Origin: Rhinolophus ferrumequinum
Taxonomy: Eukaryota > Chordata > Mammalia > Chiroptera > Rhinolophidae
Reading direction: 5' to 3'
Assembly (NCBI RefSeq): GCF_004115265.2
Contig: NC_046285.1
Coordinates: 79,374,015-79,438,014 of the forward strand
DNA: 64,000 nucleotides
Shown here one piece after another: positions 1-9,965 of the stretch. The notes below the pieces were generated by a model. That model saw nothing but the letters and a program-made list of their open reading frames with translations. It had not been told where the DNA came from and ran no database searches. A program made the position numbers and the translations under genes. The first letter of the stretch is position 1; the number at the start of each line of letters is the position of its first letter.

Positions 1-1190
1 GCATGGATTTATTTCTGAGCTCTCTATTTTGTTCCATTGATATATGTGTCTGTTTTTATGCCTGTGCCATGCTGTTTTGATACTATAGCCTTGTAGTATA
101 GTTTGATATCAGGTAGCATGATACCTCCAGCTTTGTTCTTTTTTTCTCGGGATTGCTGTGGCTAGTTGGGGTCTTTTAGGATTATTTGTTGTAGTTCTGT
201 GAAAAATGCCATTGGTATTTTGACAGAGATTGCATTGAATTTATATATTGCTTTGGGTAGTATGGACATTTTAACTATATTAAGTCTTCCTATCCTTGAG
301 CATGGTATATGTTTCCATTTATTTATATCTTCTTTAATTTCTCTCTTTAATGTCTTATAATTTTCTTTTACTTCTGTCGTGCGGGGTGTCAGGCGGGGTC
401 TCCGCTCCCGCTCCCCACATAAAAACGCAGGACATGGTGAGGCCAAAAAGGAACACCCACGGAGCCATAAGTAGGGGAGTCATATCTGTATACTCTCGCT
501 GGCGGCTGGGTTGGAGAAACAGGAACCAGGAGCAACACAATTCTCAACCCTAAGTGTGCCGCTTGCAGACTCAGCCACCATCTTCTTGCTAGCCCCCATT
601 TTCTTTTTTTGCTAGCGTAGCCACGGCAGTTATATTCATGGCTAATGGCTCACTGGTTACAGCTGACGGCCAACTAGCCACAGCTGCTGGCCATTTGATC
701 ACAGTCGATGGCCATTTACTACCTGAGCCAGCACCTTTCTATGTGAGGCCGAGAGCCTGGAAACTGCTTTTTGGGGCTCTGTCCCCACAACTTCCTTGAT
801 TAAATTTTTTTTCTAGGTATTTTATTATTTTTAGATGCAGTTGTAAATGGGACTGTTTTCTTAATTTCTCTGAGAGTTTGTTATTGGTGTATAAAAATGC
901 ATCCAATTTGTGGGTATTTTTTATCCTGCTTCTTTACTGAATTCATTTATTAGTTCTAATTGTTGTTTTGTTTTTGTTGCTGTTGGACTCTTTGGGGTTC
1001 TCTATCTATATATAGTATCACGTCATCTGCAAATAGTGACAGTTTTACTTCTTCTTTTCCAATTTGGAGCCTTTTATTTCTTTTTCTTGTCTATTCCTGT
1101 GCCTAGGACTTCCAGTACTATGTTGTCTAGTAAGTGGACATCCTGTTTTATTCGTGATCTTAAGAAGAATGCTTTTAACTTTTCCCCATT
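1..1190 (-). mobile_element. Degenerate L1 LINE, ORF2 reverse-transcriptase region, cut by window edge
   Basis: Read on the minus strand this is L1 ORF2: the segment near 162-360 encodes typical RT/thumb-region residues ([19 protein letters not shown], then AIYKFNAI). The complement of about 1,018-1,035 gives the catalytic FADD-type motif. The same sequence recurs, diverged, in the long L1 at 13.3-20 kb, where bases 1-1,190 align with about 14,700-15,520. It is a dead fragment with frame breaks. A solo LTR (375-789) splits it, so the L1 was already in place when the LTR arrived. The left end lies outside the window. Confidence 0.93.
375..789. mobile_element. Solo retroviral LTR inserted in L1
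   Basis: A 415-bp block starts TGTCGTGC and ends CCCCACA (TG...CA ends). It is flanked by an exact 5-bp target duplication, ACTTC, at 370-374 and 790-794. L1 sequence resumes directly on both sides. There are no internal retroviral genes, so it is a solo LTR, a fossil left by recombination between two LTRs. The family could not be named. The exact flanking repeat and the insertion into an older L1 suggest a younger, lineage-specific age. Orientation was not settled. Confidence 0.82.
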
Positions 1191-2100
1191 ATGATTATAT
1201 AGAAGTATACTACATTTATTGCCATGGAAAGATATTCACAACATACTGTTTCGACAGGAAGTTAAAAAGGTATCTATCAGGAAGATGCTAACGTTTAAAT
1301 AGAAAATATATGTGCATAACAAAATCGAAATATATATTTACCCCCATATAAAGTAGGTTTCTCTGGATATTGCTGGAATCCACGTATCATAAAAGCTACC
1401 TTTTCAGTACGTGAATTGGTGAAGACATCTGAGATTGACTCAGGACTCAATGTTATTACTTGTTTTACTTTGTGTTTAACATTTTCCTGTTAATTTATCG
1501 CATAAGAGCTGAAAACCTGAACGTACTGGCAATATACAATATGGCAAGGCTCATAAGTTTTTAAGCATAGTGAAGAGAAGGAAGCTGTGATGAGTGTCTT
1601 GAGATATATCTGAATAAAGTTTCTCAAGAAAAAGGGAAAAAGGACCATTGAAGTTCATGTTTTCTGATTCTAAGGGGTTAAGAAGGTGAAATAGGAAGTT
1701 GGTGGAGAAATTGAATTGGAAATCAGGAATTTTGTCTAACAATCATCATCTCTAGGCATTAATTTCATAAAATGGAAAAGCGCAGCAGGGTGGGTGGTGG
1801 TGGTGGTAAGAAGGAGAAAAGCAGGGAGATCGTCCTAATGTGTCCTAAGGTCCCACTAGCTCTCATAGGGTTACTTCTCACAGAGAATTCTAAATAATCC
1901 GAAGTCCCCTCTTCTCATGCTCAGCCCACTACTCTGGTAGGGCCAGGTCTCCAGATTCTGTTAGCAAAATGAAATGATCCCTGGGCCCGGACCTTGTCCA
2001 CTGGAATGCGTGTGCCCTTAAGGTGGGTGGCGACTTCTCTGAGCAGGGAATCCGTGAGGTAACAATGGAAGACGCTGCGCTTTAAAGTCCATGGTTCTAT
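1191..2100. other. Intergenic stretch upstream of TRIM59
   Basis: This is AT-rich unique-looking sequence with no supported exon or clear repeat, apart from a short GGT-rich tract near 1,790-1,805. Open frames here are short and do not look coding. Confidence 0.5.
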
Positions 2101-2119
2101 GTGAAAATCAGTCTGATGA

Positions 2120-2660
2120 ATCTTTCTTGTAGGATTAGTTGGCCGTCGCTTGGTCCCGCCTCTCTCGGGGCCATTGGCGCCATTCCGTTTCCTGAGGTGG
2201 GACACCCACCCAGGGCCGCAGCTACCAGAACCGCCCCGACACACCGAAGCGGCACCTTTAGCGCGCCGCGGGAGCTTTCGAGAAACAGCCCGTTCTTAGT
2301 GCGCAGGCGCAGAGAGCTGGTCGTGGGCCGGGAGCCCAGACTTCGCGATCACGCCCCCTCCATGATCGGCAGGCGCCGTAGGCTGTTTACTTTCGAACCG
2401 CAGCCCCGCGCTCTTTCCCATTGGCGAATGCTACCTAGTTGAATGTTGCCGGGAGACTGCGCCTGCGTCATGAGGCTCTGCGAAGCCCCGCCCCGTCGAG
2501 GCACCTGAAGTTCCTCCGGGAGGAGGAGGGCGGGGAAACCAAGCTACTTTCGTCGTCCGCTTGGAGGCCCGCGATCTCTGTTTCGGCTTGTGAAGTCTCT
2601 CCCTCAGCGTGGTGAGTCTAAGGGTCGTCTCTTCCGGTCCGGGAAGTCGGCCCTGGATCC
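2120..2660 (+). promoter_or_regulatory. TRIM59: CpG-rich TRIM59 promoter and first-exon region
   Basis: GC- and CpG-rich block in AT-rich surroundings. CCAAT boxes (ATTGG on the + strand) lie near 2,173 and 2,420. NRF1-like sites are GCGCAGGCGC at 2,301-2,310 and TGCGCCTGCG at 2,458-2,467. A TTCGAA element, a known variant of the cell-cycle CHR motif, lies near 2,392. No TATA box was seen. The mixture suits a housekeeping/proliferation promoter. Motif roles are inferred from sequence only. Confidence 0.75.
2540..2611 (+). other. TRIM59: TRIM59 5' noncoding exon (start approximate)
   Basis: A good splice donor (CAGCGTG|GTGAGTCT) follows base 2,611 in the CpG island, ahead of the TRIM59 coding exon on the same strand. 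TRIM59 in other mammals has noncoding 5' exons spliced to one coding exon. The transcription start was not determined; 2,540 is a guess. Confidence 0.55.
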
Positions 2661-2964
2661 CCCTTCTTTCCCTGTGGCAGAGGCTGGTGTATTGAATGTG
2701 TTTGAAGGAGAATGGAGGGGCTTAATGATGGAGAGAGTGGGCTTGGGTCCTGCATCTATTCTCTCTTGTCCGGATGGGGAGTTTGGGGAACCTGGTTTTC
2801 TTCCCTCCAGTGTGGAATTACATTTCTGTGAGGGGGAAGACCCTCTGTGTTGGTGAGGGTGAGAGGAGTGCGACTCCTCTTTAGGGCGGAGGGCACCGAG
2901 GCGGTGGAGGCACATGAGGGAGGCCCGGCAGAATTTTCATAAACCTTAGAGAAAGGGAAGGGGA

Positions 2965-3145
2965 AAAGTAGTGCTATTTTGAGCCCTTCCTCTGTGAGAG
3001 GTTCTTTGAGGACTTGGGGGAAGGGGGGAAGAGGTGTAATTGTGCCCATTTTACAGATGTGAAACACCAGTTGTGACATGCATTGGGTAAAACTGACCCA
3101 GGGTCCCACAACATTTAAATGGCAGAATTGAAAGATGAACAGACG
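2965..3145 (+). repeat. MIR SINE remnant
   Basis: Contains the conserved MIR core theme: GCCCATTTTACAGATGTGAAA followed by a CCAGGGTCCCACA-like segment and a TGGCAGAATTG-like segment. Diverged and ancient. Confidence 0.7.
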
Positions 3146-4439
3146 TTTTGATAGGAAAAACGTAAATCAATATTTGTAGTTTTAAGCTGGCAAAATCTTT
3201 AAGTGCCATGGATGCTTCCTCCAGTTAATTGTAAACAGTCTAAAATTACCATGAATGTTTGCTCTGTCATCACCATTGTTGGCTGATATTTTTGAGAGCT
3301 CAAAAGATACTTGACAGTATAAAAGAGGCCCTTTGAGACAATTTGGTCGTAAAACTGTTGGGACTTTCAAGGTACAAATGATACATCCCTTAATGCTCCA
3401 ATAACTGTTGATATGTGTCACTACTTTTCTATTAATAAAAACTCAGTGAGGCATAGGGAAGGTAAACATCAAAGAGTGAAATAACCATTCCTGTGATGTC
3501 CTATTTAATATATTTTTTGAGGGTGTACATTCTAAAACATTAAGATAAAATTATTTTAATTTTAGAATAAGAATAAAAGAATCTGAAAAAGTTGGAGAAG
3601 ATAACAAAGTAGGTAAGCTCTGGAGGATCAAGTGAATAAGAAAGAAATTTTCAGTAAACTTTTACTCTCTGGTTAAATTGCGTTAATAGTTTCTTTTTTA
3701 ATTTGGGCAAACAGGTTGATGTCAAAATGCAGGAAAGTAGTGCAAATGGGCAGAGTTAAAATCAAATCTGACCATAGAATTTTTTTTTTTTAATTTGAAA
3801 GAATTATGGCTATCCTTCATTGTTTTTGTACACTTCTATATACAAAAGTAGGTTTACTATCTTGCCCTATGTATATAGAATGCACAGTTGTAGTATTTCT
3901 AAAGTAAGTCTTGAATTGCATGAAATGTGCTTTTTATCAGTTATGGCCACAAAGATGTGAGCCCCAATCTGCGTGGTGGCGCCTCTTGAATTTTCCCAGA
4001 CTCGTAGCTGACTTATCGTGTAAGTCCTTAGAGCAAGTCATCTAACTCTATAATGTGGTAAATATAATTTCTACTCAGAGGTTGTAAAATGTAATGAATG
4101 TTTTATAACCATTCATGTTTGGAGATGAAAGGCAATAACACATTAGTGAATTAAAACTTAAAAAATAATTTACACATTAGAATAGGTAATGATATTTTGG
4201 GTACTGCTTAATTCTCCATCATGTTATCAGTGCTGATCATCCATAATAGGCTGGTTAGACATTGTGGAGACTCCATAGGAAATCAGCCAGCCCTCTGGAG
4301 AAAGACTGCATAAAAAGTTTAGAAATTCAGAAGTAAAAAGAGAAGCAGGATATGTTGAAATAAGTTATCAATTTTTACTTGGGCTGTTAGTACTCAATGG
4401 AGGAAAATAACATTTTAAATGGGTTCCTTTTATCTTCTT

Positions 4440-5300
4440 CTTTGGCTTTTTAAAATTATAAAATAATACAAGTTGATTCTAAAATTAATTTGGCAAAGAA
4501 GAGGCTGGATAATGGCAAGAAACTTAAAAAATTGTAGAGTTGTGCAACTATCACCACCATCTATCTCCAGAACTTTTTCATCTTCCCAAGCTGAAGCTGT
4601 GTCCCTACTAAACAATAACTGTCCATTCTCTCCTCCCTCTAGCTCTTGGCAACCACTGTTTCACTTTCTGCCATTGTGGACGCCTCATTGATTTTTGTTA
4701 TGTGCATTTTTCATGTCTGGTGTGACTTACAGTTTTTCTCCATTTACCTAATTGAATAATTTTCTGTTACTGAATTAAGTTACATTTCTGAAAAGAACCT
4801 TATTTGGTTATTGTATCGTATTTTTTAAATGTACTCTGGATTTATTTTTGCTAATATTGTGTTCAGGATTTTACATTAGTATCCACTTTTGAAAGTATTT
4901 TTGCTTTGTGTTGTCTTTGTTAGGTTGTGGAATCATGTTATACTATCTTCAAAACAACTTGCAAACTTTATATGTTTATATTCTGGAACAGTTGAACAAG
5001 AAATTGTTTCTTGACCATTTGAAAGACCTCAACCAGGGAAGATTCCCCCACGTCCCCTTTTTTTTCAGAGTAGCTGTTTTCCAACCCGGAAATTTCTCTC
5101 ATGGTTTGCTTTATCTTCTCACGTCATCTTTGGTATTTGAACTGATATAGATAATAATTCATTTCTTACGGATTTTCAGATCTAGTAGCATAGAGTTATG
5201 TAAGAAATTCTCTATAATTTTGACTTTTTCACTGTTTGGTTTATTTCCTTTTGTCAATGCTAACTCTGTACATTTGTTGTTCCTTTCTTTCCCCTCTTGA
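4440..5300. repeat. Old L1 fragments
   Basis: 4,530-4,740 resembles an old L1 3' region: a CAACTATCACCACCATCTATC-like part, then CTCTTGGCAACCACTGTTTC. 4,900-5,040 resembles strongly decayed antisense L1 ORF2. Boundaries are rough, and the assignment rests on remembered consensus patterns. Confidence 0.5.
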
Positions 5301-5308
5301 TTTAGATA

Positions 5309-6345
5309 GGTTGAAAATTAAGTTCGCGAACTTGCCACCGTGCACTTACATTGGCAGCACTGTGCAAACAGCTCGGTAAGGTTTCATAACCTTGGTATAT
5401 CAGTGTCTCACAGCTGTGTTCCTGTGGACGTGTGGTGGTGTCTTCATGAGTGGCTTACATTATTGTTGTTGCGTGTTTATGTGTGCCATCGCGAGAATGT
5501 CTGAGCTTCAATTAGAGCAGGGGTGTCCAAACTGCGGCCCGCGATCCATTGTTAATTGGCCCACAGCAAATTCCAAAAATATATTTAGTTTACTTAAATA
5601 AACCAGGTGAGGCAATACGTACTTCACCTCGAGTGAGTGGCCCGGCTGTTTGTGTATTTTACCGCATATGGCCCTTGGTGAAAACCGTTGAAAAAAGTTT
5701 GGACACCCCTGAATTAGAGCAACAAACAAACATTAAATTTCTTGTTACACTTGGCAAGAGTGGAAGTGAAATCAGGGACATATTAGTCCAAGTTTATGGG
5801 GTTAATGCCATGAAGAAAACAGCAGTGTACAAATGGATTCAATGTTTTTCTGAGGGGAGAGAGTGGGTCACTGATGAAGAGAGGTCCTGGCGGCCAGTAA
5901 TGAGCAAAAATTCGTCGAATTGTGCGTCAAAATTGTCAGCTGACTGAAAAGCATAGCAGACCAAGTAAGCATCGACAGAGAAGCAGGAAAACCTTAACTG
6001 AAAATCTTGGCGTGAGAGGGGTGTGTGCAAAAATGGTCCCAAAGGAGCTCACCGATGAACAAAAGCAAAGGAGATTTGAAGTTTACCAAGACCTTTTGGA
6101 GAGGCAAGACAATGTTTTGGGCTGTGTTATCACTGGTGATGAAACATGGGTGTACCAATACGACCCTGAAACAAAGCGTCAAAATGCACAATGGAAGTCA
6201 GCCAGTTCTCCACGACCAAAAATTCTGTCAGTCCAAATCAACAGTCAAAACGATGTTGCTAACCTTTTTCGATATCAGAGGGATTATTCATTATGAATTT
6301 ATATCAACTGGACAAGCAGTTAACCAGGTTCACTATTTGGAAGTG
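5309..6345 (+). mobile_element. Mariner-family transposon, 5' part
   Basis: Starts after a TA with a terminal-repeat-like sequence (GGTTGAAAATTAAGTTCGCG). The transposase ATG lies at 5,497 and begins MSELQLEQ. After a hAT interruption the reading resumes with QQTNIKF, GKSGSEIRDILVQVYG and KKTAVYKWIQ (helix-turn-helix region), then CAKMVPKELTDEQKQRR. VITGDETWVYQYDPETKRQ carries the first catalytic aspartate. Frames are broken, so no working enzyme is made. The rest of the transposase (second and third D of the D34D triad) is absent here, though another copy supplies that part at 8,425-8,965. Confidence 0.9.
5518..5711. mobile_element. Non-autonomous hAT element (MITE) inside mariner
   Basis: A 194-bp element with perfect 16-bp terminal inverted repeats (CAGGGGTGTCCAAACT; on the right AGTTTGGACACCCCTG). 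It is flanked by an exact 8-bp target duplication AATTAGAG (5,510-5,517 and 5,712-5,719). The 8-bp duplication and CAGGG ends are the hAT signature. It has no coding capacity. It splits the mariner transposase just after its eighth codon, so it is younger than the mariner copy. Confidence 0.95.
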
Positions 6346-6389
6346 CTGAAAAGTGGTGGTAGTGGTGGTGGTGTGTTCATTTTTGAGAA

Positions 6390-6560
6390 CGCTCATGTCA
6401 AATTTATTTTTCTGAGTATAGAATTTTAGGTTGGAAGCCATTTTTTCCTGAGAATTTTGAAGGCATTGCTATATGTCTTCTAGTGTCCAGTGTTCTTATA
6501 TACACACAGCATAGCTAAATCTAAGATATTCACCCTAGACAATATACATAGCTAAAGTTT
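6390..6560 (-). repeat. Possible old L1 ORF1-region remnant
   Basis: On the + strand, GTATAGAATTTTAGGTTGGA followed by TTGAAGGCATTGCTATATGTCTTCTAG-like text resembles the antisense of old L1 internal sequence. Weak and decayed. Confidence 0.35.
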
Positions 6561-7499
6561 TTTGTTCCTTTTCTCCCTCTCAAGAATGTAGCGTGGCTAT
6601 GGAAAGTTTCTGGTACATAAAATTTAATACTAGTTTCTGGAACTAGCCTCTAAGCTTGATAACCATCTATGTCTTCTGTTTCTCAGGCAGCAACCAGAAA
6701 GTTCCTGACCTTATAATTATTTTCAACCAGGCTTGCGTCTATTAACCAGTATCTGACTTCGTATAAATTTGTTACCTAAATTAGTTTTTAATAAATCAGC
6801 AAGAAGAGGGTAGTCCAAGAGTAGAATTTGATTTCTGTATTTTCAAGTTATCTACAAATTTCTGATTCAATTTTATTAAAAATTTCACATACTGTTTAAC
6901 TTTTGAGACCATATTTGCTTCCATCTTTATATGAGCTCAGGAGATAATTTCTTTACAGTATTGTTGTGAATGTCCTCATTCTAAAGAAAGTTGAGCTTTT
7001 GGGGTCCCTTAATTAGGGTTCTCAGGGAAAATGTTTAGTTTTGACAAGTATCCACTGCTCAAATTTTATTCATTGCTAAGTGCTATTCAGTTTATTCCTT
7101 CATTATGAATTCTGACATCACTGAAATACTCTGAGAAACATGTTTGTTTTTCTTGGGTGGTTTTTTGCATGATTTCAGCTCTCTGTAGGTGTAGGGTAAA
7201 GTCATAAAGTCTTCCCAGTATGCATTCACTTGAATTTATATGCAATGACTGTCATCTTCTGTACTCTTGCCCAATTACGTTCGTTTCCTGGAATGTTCGT
7301 CGAAGCTTAGTCTGTATGTGACACTTCCTGGCTTATTAGAGTTCTGAATATTGGTCAGTTTGAATGGAGTATATTTTCCGATGGACTCTCCTGTTATATA
7401 GCTTTTTCCTAGAAATTAGAGATTTTGCTATTTTAAATGAACCAAAAAACTAAGATCTGACATTTTATTAACATTGTTCTCTTAAGAGGCAGCGTTTAC

Positions 7500-7700
7500 C
7501 AATTAATTGTGAGTGAATGCTGGCTATGTGTCCTGTTTTGTGCTGAGACACAATTCCTGCCCTGGTTGTAGGCTCACATTCTAATGTATAGAAAAATATT
7601 ACAAAATTCTTTTAAATAAAATCTAGTTAAGTGCTGAGATTAACGGCACCTAACCTGGGGAGGAGGAAGGGCCCAAATTGAGATTTGAAGCATGAATAAG
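7500..7700. repeat. Ancient mammalian repeat fragment
   Basis: Wording such as GAGACACAATTCCTGCCCTGG, then GGCTCACATTCTAATG, then GTGCTGAGATTAACGG matches the same ancient repeat type seen at 57.4-58.8 kb. Family not settled. Confidence 0.4.
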
Positions 7701-8424
7701 ATTTTGGTTTCAAAAATGGTGAAGATAAGGAGCATAGAACTAAAAAAGTTTAAAGAGGTTTTTATGTTTATTAAAAGTACAATTAGTTATTTGTAGATGT
7801 TGTTTTCTCAAACTTTTAATCTTTTTATAGAGGAAGACTTTTGTAAGCTAATGTTTTACATGAATGGCACTTGGGGTGTTTTTTGTTTTGCTTTTCATGG
7901 TTCTTTAAACAGTGGTGTAACTTCATTTTTCTCCCTCAGGGCTAAGAAACTCCTGAGGACTGTGGCTTGCATTGATAGGTACAAAGGAGGTTATAAAAGG
8001 TGGTAGGGTACAAAACAGTCAGGTGTCTGTTTTTGGAAATGTTAGTAATAGCTTGCCAAGAGGTCAAGTTAGTTCTGTCAGGGACAGTCTCGGTACTATT
8101 GCTGGGCTTCTTTCATTAAAGAAAGATGACTAAAGGTGTTCTTTACCGCTCATGCTTTTGTGGTCCATAATTCAGTTGTCATGATCAACACTTCATCTTT
8201 GAAACTGACTTTTATTGCCAGGACCAATTCAAAAATGTTTTTTCCTTCTAAATTTTCAAATTAAAATGATTACTTTAGAATATTACACTATGCTGATCAT
8301 GGTCTTCAAACACACTGGTAGTCCAGTGCAGTAAGCTGAGAAATTTATAGTTACAGTTGCTGAAAAAATTTACTAACTTGCTTTGGAAACTGACAGTGAA
8401 GTACGGGAACTTGTTGCAACTATG

Positions 8425-8965
8425 TTACTAACCTTTTTTTGATATCGGAGACATTGTTCATTATGAATTTGTACCATCTGGACAAACAGGTAACCAAGTT
8501 TACTATTTGGAAGTGCTGAAAAGGATGCATGAAAAAGTTAGATGAAAATGACCTGAACTTTTTGTCAACAATTCATGGCTCTTTCATCACGACAGTGCAT
8601 CAGCTCACATGGCACTGTCTGTGAGGGAGTTTTAGCCATTAAACACATAACTGTATTGGAACACCCTCCCTGCTCACCTGATATGGCTCCCAATGACTTC
8701 TTTCTTACCTGAAGATAAAGGAAATATTGAAAGGAAGACATTTTGATAACATTAAGGAGGACATCAAGGATAATACGACAACAGTTCTTATGGCCATTCC
8801 AGAAAAAGTTCCATAGTTGCTTTGAAGGGTGGACTAGGCACTGGCATTGGTGCATAGCTTCCCAAGGGGAGTACTTCGAAGGTGACAGTAGTGATACGCA
8901 GCAAGGAGGTATGTAGCTCTTTTTCTAGGATGAGTTCGTGAACAACGTTGTATGGTTGAGCCAAC
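8425..8965 (+). mobile_element. Mariner-family transposon, 3' part
   Basis: A second copy of the same mariner family. It begins inside the transposase at the segment encoding DIGDIVHYEFVPSGQTGNQV and runs to the C-terminus (GEYFEGDSSDTQQGGM, then stop). The second catalytic region reads FHHDSASAHMAL and the third PPCSPDMAPNDFF, which fits the D34D spacing. Frames are broken, including a stop right after the third motif. It overlaps the 5' part at 5,309-6,345 by about 95 bases and differs there at roughly 14 sites, so it is an independent copy. Confidence 0.87.
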
Positions 8966-9228
8966 TGGGAGCATGAATTCTTTTGAATTAAAGAATATAA
9001 TTTTGCTAAGTCCAATTTAGCATTTTAGAATGTAAAAAGTTGCACAGAATAGTTATAATTAAGTAAACTTCAATAGAACGCTGAATTTTAGTTTTCATTA
9101 TATAGGAACAAATGTAAATAACTTTCCTTTGAAGCATTTTATTACAAATTAATTAGAATTGTTTTGTTTAGCATGATTTTTGTCCCAAAGTAATAAGATC
9201 CTAAGATAATCAATTATTCAATATTATA

Positions 9229-9789
9229 CTGGGGATGCCAAAAAAATGTATACACATGACTTGTATTCATCTTTTGTTATTGGTGTATATTGAGTATTAC
9301 AAATTTTTTTTTTTGCCTCCGCACCCCACCCCCACCCTACCACTCCCCTGTTTCTTAAGCCATTGTTTTCTCAGTCTAGTTGTAGGGCGCAGCTCCCTGG
9401 CCCATGCTGGTATCATGAGCCTTGTGCTCCCCCCAGCTGAGGCAGTCATTCGCTGGTCTTTGGTCGGCGCTCACAGCATCTCATGGCAGCTCTCGTCTGC
9501 TGTTGGCCAGCGCGGCCGCTGGCCGCTCACGGTAGCACATGTCAGCACACAGAAGCCCACACCGACCTCCGGCTGTTCACAGCAGCCCAGCTCCAGGGAG
9601 AGCAGTTGTTCACAATCTTAGCTGTAGAGGGCGCAGCTTGCTGGCCTATGTGGGAATTGAACCGGTGGCCTTCGGCATTAGGAGCACGGCGCTCCAACAA
9701 CCTGGGCCACTGGGCCGCCTGAGTACTACAATTTTAATACAGTGTTTTCCTTTCTTAAAATGTGTATACATTTTTTTGGCACTATCAAG
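9229..9789. mobile_element. TA-flanked Tc1/mariner-type MITE, interrupted by a SINE
   Basis: The left end GGGGATGCCAAAAAAATGTATAC and right end GTATACATTTTTTTGGCA are inverted copies. The same element occurs uninterrupted at 36,499-36,735. A SINE (9,304-9,720) sits within it. No coding capacity. Confidence 0.85.
9304..9720 (-). mobile_element. tRNA-derived SINE of bat Rhin-1 type
   Basis: Poly-T at the left and a tRNA-like head at the right show minus orientation. The complement near 9,650-9,720 has the A-box/B-box like order GGCCCAGGTTGTTGGAGC, then GGTTCAATTCCC. Target duplication GAGTATTACAA / GAGTACTACAA flanks it (9,292-9,302 and 9,721-9,731). The body has lineage-specific internal sequence. 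Confidence 0.85.
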
Positions 9790-9965
9790 AATTAAATTAC
9801 TAAGAAGCTACATCTAAAAAGTCTTAGTAAATACCTCAGTTATCTTCTTTTAAACGACAAGCACAGTGTATATTAACAGTTTGGAGGTTAACAGCTAAAA
9901 CTTTACATATATGCAGGTATCTTTGCTATATGTAGACTTATAATACTTTTTTCTCTTTCTAGGAA

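Larger units (their letters stand above)
2612..9962 (+). other. TRIM59: TRIM59 intron
   Basis: The intron runs from the donor at 2,612 to the acceptor TTTCTAG at 9,956-9,962. It holds a MIR-like remnant, old L1 pieces, two mariner fragments, a hAT MITE and a MITE/SINE nest, listed separately. Nothing else in it looks coding. Confidence 0.6.

Noticed and set aside
1921-2244. 107-residue minus-strand frame upstream of TRIM59
   Set aside because: GC-driven frame at a promoter with no conserved features; a divergent noncoding transcript is possible but not shown.
2590-2856. 88-residue plus-strand frame spanning the TRIM59 exon 1 donor
   Set aside because: It crosses a strong donor and has no recognisable domain; the TRIM59 start is in the later exon.
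5549-5947. 132-residue open frame
   Set aside because: It is a chance join of the hAT insertion with the mariner transposase, not a host gene.
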